Below are positions 35,601-46,302 of a stretch of DNA of 64,000 nucleotides, piece after piece. The notes below the pieces were generated by a model. That model was not told the DNA's origin and did not search any database. It saw only the letters and a program-made list of their open reading frames with translations. Each line of letters starts with the position of its first letter. Positions within the stretch are counted from its first letter, which is position 1. Both the position numbers and the translations under genes were made by a program. The DNA lies in assembly GCA_032191485.1 (NCBI GenBank), contig JAVDOI010000016.1, positions 15,117,736-15,181,735 of the forward strand, read 5' to 3'. The stretch is from Leptoclinus maculatus. Lineage: Eukaryota > Chordata > Actinopteri > Perciformes > Stichaeidae.

Positions 35601-38600
35601 GTGCTGGTTGGGCTTCTGGATCAGCTGCTCAAACAGCCGCAGTGTCATGATGCTGATCTGGGGACACGGAAGGAGGCATGAGGCTTAGCTCCCTCTATGA
35701 ACCGAGAGCAACATGCCAAGTGTTCACCCACTGACAAGAAAAGTAGGCGGCGGCTGTTTCAAACATCAAAGAAAGATGATTCATCTCTCTTTTGTGTGAT
35801 GAAAATGTGTGCAACCTCTCTGTCATATACTAATTAAAATTCATGTGCTTTGGTGAATCAAATGATTCAGTGGAGTCTGGAACTCCTTGAAGGGCAGATG
35901 GAGATTTGTACTTTAGAATATCAAACAAGTAAAGAGAAGAAATAACGAATACACGATTTTCATTTGTGTAGGAACATTAATGTGATCAGGAAAGGGTGAA
36001 ATAAAAAGGCTTGAATGAGTCAGAACAACAAGACATAAATTATGTTGAAAGTACATTCATACATGCTGAATAATGATGCGATGAGTACCTCGTCTGACAG
36101 GTGGTCGCAGTGCTCGATGAGCCGGTGTCTGAGTGGATTCTGAGCCATAGTAGCTGGAGTCTCTGGCTCTCTCTCCTCTCCTAGCAGGAAGTAAATCATC
36201 TCCTGCAGCAGAGCCTCTGAGGTCACCTGCCTGATGATCCTGTTCAGCAGGGCTGTGGAGGTCAGGATGCCCACCTCGGACCTACGAGCGCCCACAAGCA
36301 CACCACGCGTTAACGAGCAGTCACGGCGCATAACGCACCGACAAGACCAAGAATTTAAACAAAACGGATGATTGATTGATTGATGATTCAAAGCTAGACT
36401 TACGTCTGCATGAGCTGAGGTTCCATAACAGACACAAAGAATCTTTCTCTCACTGCCTTTGCCATCACTGCAGCTGCTGACTGGAAGACAGTAGAGACAA
36501 AAAAAAGTACTTGAGCCTTCTGTGGCTTTCAGATACCAAAACAATTGCATGTTCTGTCATTCAGTGGATTCTGACGAGAACAGGACACATTGAAGCACAG
36601 TGAGTCAGCGTTGGTTAAGGACCTTCTGAGCCTCCTTGATGAGCTGGTCACAGTAATCTAGCCAGGACAGGAAAGAGATGAGAGCCCTCTTCCCTGCAAA
36701 GACAGCAGCGTCCTCCTTCAGGTTGTATACATCCAGACTAGAAAGAGAGGGAAGAAGCATTAGTAAAGGTTTGATACAAATCTACCAACGTATCCACTGC
36801 ATGTAGCCTTAATTAACCGTCTGCCTCAACCAGCTATGCAGGGCAGGTCTTGTACAGAAATGCAGTGGGAATCATAAGTGTATGTTCTTGCCCTGCTGTT
36901 AGTCAGACTGTGGATTTAGATTGCATGGACCCAGTAGTAGTAGTGGTGAAATGCTGCCCCCTTTTTGTTTGGAGCATGTGGCTAAACATTACACCTTTAA
37001 GGGTTACCAGCTAATTCAAAAATCAATCAAAACTTCAGATGATGATGCAAACATACATTGTGTGCAAGTGGTGTTTGGAAGTCTTTAAACATGTGGTTAT
37101 AGAAAGTAAACACTAGAGAGACATTTACCCCCAATTGACCGACTCCACTGTCTCAATGTCCAAGGGGTCCATGGACTGTGGAAGGGCTTTATAGAAGGAG
37201 ACCAGCCTGTCAGTCAGGAGCTCACAGAGCTCAGTGTTCTCAATTAAACACTTGGCGGCTGCAGGCTCCGGTAAACTGACCAGCAGCATCAGGCCCTCGC
37301 ATGCCTTCACTACTATCCTGCCATCCTGAGTAGGGAAGAAAAAGATACAGCTCGCGATTACAGACTTTCAACCAAAGATCACCAGAAGATCACCCAAAAT
37401 CCTTTGCATGAAAATAAACTTACAGGGCTCCTTGTGAGGTTGAGCAGCGAGGTGACAAGATTGTAGTTGTTGCTGTTGTTATTGTTACTGGCTGGATTAG
37501 AGAAGGAGGCAGCAGCTGCAGCCGGAGGCTCCTCTGGGCAGTCAGCCCGAGACTGACCGGTGTCTGGAGCCAACGCATTCTCCTTCACCACCTCGGTCCC
37601 TCCAGGACTCTTGGTCTCAGGTCTCTTTAACTTGTTCTGCAAACATCATAAATAAAAGATACATACAGATGAATATTTATGACTTATGTTCAACTTCCCC
37701 CCCCCCCCCTTGGTGTCATAACTTACCTCAAGGAAGAAGTTGACAAGATAGGGGTCCTGCTTCAGTTTGGAACAGACTATACAAAGGAACTGAATCTCTT
37801 CATTTTCTGTAGGAGCAGTCAGCACCTCCCCACACAGACGGATCAGTTTCTGACAGAGGGAAAAAAAAAGTTAGGAATAAGTTACATAAGCTGTCAGTTA
37901 GCAGACTATTTTGAGGAGGACTATCAAAAATAACTCAAATCCAGACTGCATTACTTCTCACCTGTACCGGTCTGTGGACATTGATGTGTGGCAGGAGAGG
38001 TTGACGAATGTGTGCTAGCAGCTTGGTGTAGAAGGTGAGCACCTGCTGCTTCATCCCTGGAGGACACTGATGGAAAATCATAGAAACAGAATATGTTACA
38101 ATTTATTTTTATACCAATATAAACGTGTCCCCACCCTCAGTGGAGATTCACCAAAGGGTCTACCAAAAGTGCATGTTCACATTAGGGGTGACCCCGAATA
38201 GTCGACCACTGGACGATTGGATCTCAGGACGCTGATTTGCAGCGACGGGAAAATGTGGAAATTAAACCGAATTATTTGTCATTCATAAATGACAACGTGG
38301 CTATTTCAAAATCAAAGAACAGGAGAGCACTCACACGACTATAGGCAAGACCAATCAGACTAGACTGTGTTAGTTGCTAGTCAGGGACAACCCTAGTTCA
38401 CATACAGCTATTTGTTAGGTCACTGCACTATATTACATCCAATATCACATAGACAGGTGCCATATCGTGATATGCATGTTTTCCTGGAGGTATAGTTCAT
38501 GTAGTTACCAAAGCATGACAGCCTTACATCTGCCTTGCCCAAGGTGTAGAGAGTCTCCAGGATCTTGTGGTGTAGGAGATACTCCATGCAGGGCCCCGTC

Positions 38601-41480
38601 TCTCCAGACTCCCGTTCCTTCTCCTCCTGGGTCAGGATGTCCAGCATCTGTTCCAGGTGGGATGGGATGTTGGTGTCTGTGACTGGAGCTTTGTCATCTA
38701 ACGGGAGGAAAACGAGGAAACATGTCAGAACTTCTGTCTGTCCATTCGATATGAACATAAGGGAAACGGTCACGCACATCTCCACCACATGTTGGAAGTG
38801 CCTAAAGTGTGAAAGCTTCTGCATTCTTCATCTAACCACTTCAACTCTGCACGGTTTTCCTTTCCATGGCTTTTTTTTTTTTAAATAACACTACAGTGTT
38901 AAAAGAGTGGCCGAAGTATGGGTGAATTAATTCAATGACAAGGTAGGATACACACATGTATATCATGCTGAATGTAAGAAAGCACACAATGCCATAAAAT
39001 AGATTCAGTAACAACGATAAATCACAACAGCTTCCATCAAAATGATCAAATAATTTTGTAAGGCTACTACAAAAGTTGCATTGTTTATGAGCACCAGAGT
39101 CCCTTTAGAAAATCTCTCAATTCACTGCAGCAGGGTCTGACAGTTCTGGTTCTCCCGTGCCCCCCTTCCCTCCAGCAGGCCCAGCAATGCGGCCTGTGCC
39201 TCAAGCAGTTTGGTGTTGGCTCCCAGTGGAGCAGCAAGGAGAACTCTCCTCCTCTCTCCAGAGCTTCTGAGTAAATGTCAAAGGCGGCAGCAAAGCTGGA
39301 TCTGGATCAGTCCGTGGTGGGCTGGTCGTTGCCTAAGGCCCGCAGAAACCTGACCTGAAAGAGCTTCTGGTGGACCTGCATGAGGTCATCTGATTTTGCA
39401 TGGAATCCGACGCAGGGGCACCGATGACGAACATTAAAAATAACTATTTAGAAATAGTCCATTTTCTCGCTCATGGTCATGTTTACTTATGCAGGTCATA
39501 TAGAGTAATCAGTATTAAATTGAGACTGTTTCATAACCAGTTCAAAGTTCCTCACAGTAACTTTGAATTAGTTATCATGTGGACCTCCTTCTGTGACTTC
39601 GAAATAATAGATACAGTTCATTCAAGTCACAAGTCTGCAAAATCAGTGATTAAATGCCCCTCAAAAAAAGCTCAGCTACATAATACTCAAGATAGAGATA
39701 ATCCCCCATCAGCTGTTGAGAGGAAATCTTGTTAAACTGGTGTAACTGGGAGAACTGCTGCAAAGAAACTGTCCATTGTATTGAAGAATAAGAAAAGGAG
39801 ACTTTACTGGCCCAACAGGACTAGACGGCAGTAGTTCACATCAAAGCTGTCTTTACATGACTGGGTTTAACCATCAAGTACATAGACAGACGCAGAGTGT
39901 ACGAGTTCTACTTGTGCAGATCCCACAGGCAAACACGAAGGAAGCACACACAGTCTGACAGAGAGGCTACTGCAAACACAACCAGCACGGCATTCCGAGC
40001 ATACTTCACAATAACGCCTTGTAACTTGTATTTCTTCATAAGCATTCCGTTTGCACTGCCTGTGTTCATTTCATATACAGCGGCGCTCCATGCGCAGGTG
40101 ATTAATTAGTTGATCAACAGAAAAATTAGATGATCAATTTATTATTAGTTGAGAAAAAAATATGATGCATTTGCTGGATAAAGCTTAAAATGCTACCATT
40201 TGCTTGCATTTTCTGGTGCCATAGGTACAAAAGACATCAACAACTTTGAAAGCAACCCGCACAACAATCAACCTTAACAGGTGTAAACTTAGTCGTTCAG
40301 ACTTTTCTTACCAGAAGTCTCAATGTAATAATGTGTAATGGCCTTCCAGTGGTAGACAAAGTCCTCCTGCAGGGGCAGCGATGGGGCAAGCTGAAAAAGA
40401 AAAATGCAAACAGAAGCGTGTTGAATGTTTACACTGGTGGCTAAGAGAGACATCATAGCGACATGTTTATGTTTCAGACACTTTCAAACAGAAGTTGAGA
40501 TTGAGAAGACTGGCTGGTCTTGGAAATGTATCTTCTAGCTTACAATTAACTATATCATCTCTGTGATTAATGGTTCTAATGTGCCACTACAAGCTGGCAG
40601 TGATCAGTGTGTTGTGATCCAAGACACAGCCCAGAACTCTTCTAAATGTTAAATAACGGGGTTTAACTTTCACGTTTGAGTGACATTAAGCTTAAGCCTC
40701 GTCATGGGTCTTATCATCATACACACCATATAAGCTATATGGCAGAATGAAGAAATAACAAGCTAATATTACGCCAGAAGTCAAACGTGTTCGCTTTGGG
40801 TCACCGCCAAGCGTCTGTTGTTTGAAACCCGTGAGGTGAAGCAGCTTGAAAACAGTTTTCAGGTTATTGCTGGTTTCTAGCTAACGCTAGCTGGCTAACG
40901 TGTAACAAAGCTAAGCTGTGCGACGGAAAAATGATTGCGCAACATCAAACGAGGCTGTCCAGTCGTTTCGACACCGCTCCTCGTGATAAGACTCCGCTGT
41001 TTGAAACGAGATAGCTAGCGTTAGCTACCTAGCTATGCCGTTACTTAACAGTTAAGCTTTTTGGGGCTCAAACGTTAATAGTTATCAGTTACCATTAGCG
41101 GCTAACTAGCTCAGCTAGCCAAACTACCTTAAGCATTGACGACTTTCTGCAATGAACAAACAGGCAATGGGAAAATGTGTTAGTTAGTAATATGAAAGAA
41201 CAGCGAAAGAAACACACCCACTGATATATTATCGACAAATACAAACAATTTGACAGGACAAACACTAAACGCTAACATTAGCTTGCGCTAATAAGTTAGC
41301 TCGCTAGTTAGCAACGTAGCCCTAATGCTGACGTTATGTGTGATGTCCGGGCGACCAAAGGCCCCTTTCAACCAAAATAGACGATACACAAAAGCAGGCC
41401 ATTTGATAAACATATGTTGTTTGTAAAAAACTCACCGCTTCCACAGCATGCTGGAGAATGGACGTGAATTTTGAGAACAT
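32342..41480 (-). CDS. fhip2a: FHIP family protein, FTS and Hook-interacting protein 2A (17 coding exons, complete)
   Basis: FHIP2A (formerly FAM160B1) belongs to the family that links the FTS-Hook dynein adaptor to membrane cargo. Seventeen exons splice cleanly into 2220 bases, 739 residues plus stop, close to the 765 of human. Exons (high to low): 41480-41436, 40390-40312, 38697-38528, 38066-37962, 37849-37727, 37636-37424, 37325-37129, 36737-36623, 36480-36404, 36281-36089, 35657-35494, 34745-34599, 34520-34430, 34334-34191, 33257-33117, 32647-32544, 32453-32342. Diagnostic blocks include MFSKFTSILQHAVEA, GPCMEYLLHHKILETLYTLG, KACEGLMLLVSLPEPAAAKC, DPLDIETVE, PLRHRLIEHCDH, VEGTGYDTYLRDAHRQ, GHFLKVLFDRMGRILDQ and LAAIAFVKYHA. 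The variable middle (exon 6, Asn- and Ala-rich) differs from mammals. Every junction has matching phase, so this gene is assembled without error. It is head-to-head with ablim1 and tail-to-tail with srf. Confidence 0.97.
32544..32647 (-). CDS. fhip2a: fhip2a exon 16
   Basis: VVGDLMLRIQRIPDFTPKLL to LLGLEPEGI; 104 bases, phase 0 to 2. A (CA)n tract sits directly upstream of the acceptor (32651-32684), in the place of the polypyrimidine tract. Confidence 0.96.
33117..33257 (-). CDS. fhip2a: fhip2a exon 15
   Basis: PYDVNLQVTAVLSKLSLFPH to RSLFSVIVR; 141 bases, phase 0; donor GTAAGA. Confidence 0.97.
34191..34334 (-). CDS. fhip2a: fhip2a exon 14
   Basis: FRDYCGVCQRWDWRGNPKPF to RMGRILDQ; 144 bases, phase 0. 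Confidence 0.97.
34430..34520 (-). CDS. fhip2a: fhip2a exon 13
   Basis: FLCLVPDEAKSSFHVEGTGY to RDAHRQ; 91 bases; donor GTACGG. Confidence 0.97.
34599..34745 (-). CDS. fhip2a: fhip2a exon 12
   Basis: DLEEDPLFGDDVSPDS to GKTEVHKIVN; 147 bases. Serine/proline-rich linker, acidic at the start. Confidence 0.96.
35494..35657 (-). CDS. fhip2a: fhip2a exon 11
   Basis: ISIMTLRLFEQLIQKPNQHI to ENGQPHDA; 164 bases, phase 0 to 2; donor GTAAGG. Confidence 0.96.
36089..36281 (-). CDS. fhip2a: fhip2a exon 10
   Basis: SEVGILTSTALLNRIIRQVT to HRLIEHCDHLSDE; 193 bases, ends phase 0. Confidence 0.97.
36404..36480 (-). CDS. fhip2a: fhip2a exon 9
   Basis: SAAVMAKAVRERFFVSVMEP then QLMQ; 77 bases, phase 0 to 2; donor GTAAGT. 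Confidence 0.97.
36623..36737 (-). CDS. fhip2a: fhip2a exon 8
   Basis: LDVYNLKEDAAVFAGKRALI to QLIKEAQK; 115 bases. The donor GTCCTT is weak but uses GT. Confidence 0.95.
37129..37325 (-). CDS. fhip2a: fhip2a exon 7
   Basis: DGRIVVKACEGLMLLVSLPE to DPLDIETVESVNWG; 197 bases, phase 0 to 2. Confidence 0.97.
37424..37636 (-). CDS. fhip2a: fhip2a exon 6 (variable region)
   Basis: NKLKRPETKSPGGTEVVKEN, then an Ala-rich and an Asn/Ser-rich stretch, ending YNLVTSLLNLTRSP. 213 bases, phase 0. The low-complexity middle is the least conserved part of the protein. Confidence 0.95.
37727..37849 (-). CDS. fhip2a: fhip2a exon 5
   Basis: KLIRLCGEVL to QDPYLVNFFLE; 123 bases, phase 0. The intron below contains a C run at about 37698-37709. 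Confidence 0.97.
37962..38066 (-). CDS. fhip2a: fhip2a exon 4
   Basis: CPPGMKQQVLTFYTKLLAHI to INVHRPVQ; 105 bases, phase 0. Confidence 0.97.
38183..38395. mobile_element. hAT-type MITE, 213 bp, with 8-bp target duplication
   Basis: Imperfect terminal inverted repeats TAGGGGTGACCCCGA and TCAGGGACAACCCTA (12 of 15 match) are flanked on both sides by GTTCACAT (38175-38182 and 38396-38403). Eight-base target duplications are diagnostic of the hAT superfamily. The element is too short to code for transposase and lies in fhip2a intron 3. Confidence 0.85.
38528..38697 (-). CDS. fhip2a: fhip2a exon 3
   Basis: DDKAPVTDTNIPSHLEQMLD to TLGKAD; 170 bases, phase 1 to 0; acceptor CCGTTAG, donor GTAAGG. 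Confidence 0.97.
39122..39400 (-). pseudogene. Unidentified coding-like relic in fhip2a intron 2
   Basis: Minus-strand translation gives DDLMQVHQKLFQVRFLRALG, then after a stop SFAAAFDIYSEALERGGEFS, and after a frameshift GANTKLLEAQAALLGLLEGR. The helical, TPR-like composition and higher GC than the surrounding intron suggest a decayed exon or processed copy. The parent gene was not recognised. A stop codon and a frameshift rule out a working exon as read. Confidence 0.45.
40312..40390 (-). CDS. fhip2a: fhip2a exon 2
   Basis: LAPSLPLQEDFVYHWKAITH then YYIETS; 79 bases, phase 0 to 1; acceptor TTTTTCAG, donor GTAAG. Confidence 0.97.
41436..41480 (-). CDS. fhip2a: fhip2a exon 1 (coding)
   Basis: MFSKFTSILQHAVEA, identical to the mammalian start; donor GTGAG; phase 0 out. 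Confidence 0.96.
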
Positions 41481-44400
41481 TTTGTTCTTCGACTGGACTA
41501 GTTTCTCCCGAGAAGACCTAGAGAATTCCTCTATCTTCTTCTTCCTGTTGTTACCGCCTCGATCCAGATTGGAGCTTTCATACAATGACCCTTGTAACGA
41601 AAGAATAAAGGTGAGCAATAAAACAGTAACACGTTGGTGTCCACAGGTATTCACAGGCCTGGCTCAACCACTGTAAACAAGACGTCTACAGGCTCAAGTA
41701 ACGTCTGCCCACTGTGGACACGGTGGCACTTCCTTCGCCAAACGCTACTGTTTCAATCCACCAGGGGGCGCAGGCACACAAAGCACCGGCGTATAATTAC
41801 TGACAACGATCAATGCATACAAATGAAGACAGCAACCAATACATTCAGTGAGGGACGGTGAGCTATATTTCCAGCTTGGAAACAACAATCAATACGGCCA
41901 TGACAAATATAAAAGCAAGTATGGGATTCCGATAACCAAGCAATACATGTTATATGGCAACGACCCGGTGAGCTGTACAATCAATTGATTATGCTCCCAC
42001 ATAATGCACGGATGTGGGCTATTTTTCTGATATTGCAGTGTTTTTCCCAAATGGAGCAGAGGTTATACCAAGAGTCACTGCTTTTAGGATCAAGTTGAGG
42101 AGTCCACGTGATGAATTGGCTGGATCGACAAATATGTGCCTTTAAGTAGCCGGATTTATGGCGAAAAAAAAACACGTAAAAGAACATTCATTGCGCCTGT
42201 CAACTTTGTGATTTAGCCCAACTACCACGTCCAGAACAGCACAGTCATCCCAGACAAAAAGAAAAGTAGGCTAGCTGGTTTAACGATAAGGCGACCCGAC
42301 AAGCAGCTGCAGGCGAGACATTTCTGGAATGATTTAATTTATAACTCCGTAATTCTGTGATATTATGTTCAAATATGGACATAAACTTGTTGGAAAATAA
42401 GAAGGATGCTGTCTGGTCCAGGACACGCCCTTTCGCTGGAAAGTGCTCTCTTCCATCGCGCAGTCTAGTCTAGTCTATACAAATCACCGGCTGTATGCTT
42501 CCCCGCGTTTAATCCCGTTACATGACAGCCAAAAAACTTAAAGCACAGATAATATTAGGCTGCCAACCGGTCTTTTCCCCTCCGTCAAAGCTGCACCGGG
42601 GCATCTCCTCCAGGTTATCTCGGCAAAGAAAGAGAGGCTCTACCTACCGGGCATGTCTGCTAGAGGTGAGTGTCTTTTGCCGCAGAAGCCTTCATAACAA
42701 TACACATACAGGAAAAAAAAGTCTCTTAATTTTTCGCGGGGGAGGGTCTTGGTTAAAGAACGGATGCAATGTAGCAGAGAGCCCGTTTGCGTCGTCTTTG
42801 GGAGGTTCAGGCTGCGATAATGACACTGTTATTGTAAGTAGGTTACACGGGTAGGTTATAACTACAGCTTCCACTGCTGCAGCCCTTTCTAGACAGCCTA
42901 CAACTTATTCTGTTAAAATGAACGCTCCGTTGCAACCTATAAATAGATCACACCTTCTTAACAATCCCAGCTGTGATAATGAACCTTATCTGATTGCTGT
43001 TTCTTTTACCATTTGACATTATCCTTAATCAGGGCTGATGCATATCACCAGTTAAAGGACGCACACACCCTAATTGTTGCCTAAGTGAAACTGTTGATGG
43101 AGAACTTGTAGCATATTCTTAATTGGTTGGTTGTGATACAATGGAGTCGTGGAATACGAGGGTCATTGTACCTGTCAAGCGTTTAGCTGGCGAGGTGACA
43201 AAAAGTACATCGTTTTGGGGAAAAGGAACACAAATGTAAACTATCATTTGGTGCAACAATCTCAACTTGTCTGAGTGGAGGAGAGGTTTTCATTTCTTGT
43301 TGAGCATAAATCCGTGTATACCTGCAAAACGGCACAGGCGGAGCATGTTTGTGTGCCCATCAGGTGGGCCTTTTTTTCTGGATTAGCGTCAGGTGACTTT
43401 GCTCTCTGGCAGAAGAGATAAAGCGCCTCCAGCTGTTCCTGCTATATTGTGTTCAGACAGTCTGACTGGTGTGATTGTGAGCTGGATAAAAAACATTGTA
43501 TTAAATCTCGTGTTATGGGTCTGATCCTGTTATTGCGTAAAACATTTATAAAGAAGCTCAAACTGTACAGTATATGTCACTCACCTTCAAACTCTGTATG
43601 GTTGAGCCTGTGTAGCATGATGGCTTTGCCTCCCCCCCCCTTCCCATCACTGATGTGGCCTATCTATGGCTGCTGCTGGAGATCGATGGAGCTCAGAGCC
43701 CACCGCTTGATGGCCCCCCTGTGGTACATATATCTGATTAGCACGCTTCAGCCCCTGCAAACAGCCAATCATTATTCATGAGAAGTAACTGCACCCTACA
43801 GTTGTGGCAATTACCTCTGTGTTGACTCCACACGGAAGTGAGGTTATTCCTTTATTATCACAGATAAATCAGACACATTGATGCAAACAGCATTCTCTGT
43901 AACAATATGTCCTATTAAATAGATATGTGTCACGGGCCAGGCTGAGTCAGTGCCTTTTCAGTTGCACCGGCTATAGTACTCCCATCTCACATGTACTGGA
44001 CATCTTGATTCACAACATTTAACCAGAGGACATAAAGTGTATTCGTGTAGACAATAATTCAGGATATTTTTTTGTGGAAATATATTTACTTCCTATATGC
44101 TTTGAAGAGAATCTGAACGCACTATCCAATATGTTTCGGCCAGTCAGAATGTATTTTGAATGTTTTTGTCATCTTTCAAAAAGAAAATTTAGATAATTGA
44201 TTCATCATTTATGAAATTTCTTTGAGCAACATGCCAAATATTTTCCATTTCCGGCTTCCCAACAGTTTCCTTTGTCAAATGTGATAGTGAACGTAATATC
44301 TTTGGTTGGTTGGCGAAAACAAACAATTTGAAGACATCCCATTGGGTTTTTATCAATTAATGATTTTATAGAGGAAATTATTAAAAAAAGTAACAATTAG

Positions 44401-46211
44401 TTGTAGGCTTAATGTGGATTACTGTAAAGAATGGACGTTGTCCCTGGCCTGATCCACGTTAACGTCTGAACTATCAGTGTATAGTTGCAGGCTGAGCCTA
44501 CACTGTTGTTGTATTATTTTAGATATTGTAGCATCTATAAATCTATAAGATCTAAATCATGTTAGCCGATTGAAACATTTTCCTTCCCACAGTCCAACAG
44601 GAAGTCAGAAAAAGGCCTCAAATGACTCCACTTTTCCCTCGTAGTAAGCATTTATGATGACCAGCCCCTCCCTCAGTTGTCCAAGCATTAGCCATTACTG
44701 TGCTCTCAGTCTTGCAGTCGCCAACTCCCCACCCCTCTTATCAGCACAGGGCCATCAGCGTTTACCTTGGTAGTGATGCTCTTCCATTAGTCACCCCACC
44801 TTATAATACACCCTTGAGGCCACACTGCTCTATCTGGACCTTTCAGTGTCGTATCATATTTCCTGTGCTGTTTTCTCTTGTCTAGAATCTCTTTACAGGA
44901 TTTCTCTTTGAAATAAATCCTTTTTTTCTATGTACAACTTTTATCCTGGGGGATGTTGACCGAGCAGATACTGTATATTATTTCAAGCAGTGCTTTTACC
45001 TTCCTTCTAACCTGTAAGCTGCTGCTGCAGCGAGTCTTTCGTTCACGGTCATTGAGCAGTTAGAGCGGAGCAACTGGGAGTTAAGTGCTTTGTTCAAGGT
45101 CACCTGGCTAATAGCATTCATCAGATTCCTCCATCTCCTCCCTCTTTGGTTGGTGAAATCAACTTGAAACCTGTCACAGTGTGCCACAATGTCATTTAGC
45201 ATAATCTCGTCTTTTATTGTTATAATTTGCTGTTCTGCTATCATTGGTTCTCTGCTGTTTACGTTGACCATTCATACGTGGGTGAATTTATTTTTCCCCT
45301 TGGTCCACGGGAGCCATTTATCTCTAAATCCTCAAACAACATTGTTGGACGACAGAGTTCTCACATATGTGGGCCAATGTTTCTGCTACTCCTGCTGTTT
45401 CTGAAAGTTGGCATGTCACATTTTATAGCTTATTTCGTTGACGTTTTTGATGGCATTGTAGTAGAGTGTGTTGAGTTTATATAGGTTTTTTACTAATGAA
45501 ATCTTCAACATGAATCAGAGTTTACCACAATGCGGCAAAACGTTCATATTTAGACCTGCGATCACAATTAATATACAGAAATAAATGAGTACTTCTTATT
45601 ATTATAAGTTGTAGCATGAATGCAAGGCGTACAGAGTTGTGTCAGCCTAAAGAGATTGGGGGTAACTTTATTTTGTGGGCCATGCGTCCCCATTTTATCC
45701 CCATTTTAAATAGACTTCACTGTTCTCCGGTAGTCAGATCTGACAGTAATCAAATGCATTTGGATGTCAGGATAGCTTTAAGTGACCAGCAGCAAAAGAA
45801 AGTCCTCGTCGGTACATCTTCCGTTTTGCCCTGCTCTGACCTCCTTCTCTGCCCCGCCCTTTCCCCCGAGCAAGGTTAGCACATCCGGCACACCGTACCT
45901 GTTACACTGCAGTGCTATCCGGATAATCAATGGTGGAGGAAAAAAAGGAGGCATGGCTCCATTCTGCAGTAACTTAATGCCTCATCCTTATCCCACCACT
46001 GGAGAGGGCTGCTCATACTCCAACAGCACGACCCTCTGCATCAGCACTTTTCTCTCTGTGTGTGTGTGTGTGTGTGTATACTGTATGTGCGAATATGGGG
46101 GTTGGTGTGCGCGCGCATGAATGTGTCCTGGCAAAAGCCTGCATAATTGATGAGCAGGGGAAGGAGTGAAAGCGCTGCCGGACGGGACAGTGTGTGTGTG
46201 AGTGTGTAGAG
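41481..46211. other. Head-to-head fhip2a / ablim1 spacer
   Basis: Holds the fhip2a 5' UTR and promoter on the minus strand (from 41481 upward) and, further right, sequence leading to the first ablim1 exon. A GC-richer stretch at about 42400-42700, ending in a GTGAGT donor-like site near 42666, could be a non-coding first exon on the plus strand, but nothing confirms it. No coding gene was seen. Confidence 0.5.
46061..46079. repeat. (GT)n microsatellite
   Basis: Short GT tract upstream of ablim1 exon A; a second lies at about 46490-46512 in the following intron. Confidence 0.9.
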
Positions 46212-46302
46212 ATGGGGGAGAAGGATACAGCGTGGCAGGAGCCTGGCTACGATGGGCTCTGCAACTACGCCCAAAGAATCACCTCCTGCTTCGGACTGGA
46301 TG
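46212..46302 (+). CDS. ablim1: ablim1 alternative first exon A
   Basis: ATG at 46212 gives MGEKDTAWQEPGYDGLCNYA then QRITSCFGLD, 30 codons plus G, followed by the donor GTAAGA. The phase fits the shared exon. An upstream in-frame ATG at 46194 would add six residues. The protein end is not one recalled from mammals with certainty. Confidence 0.7.
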
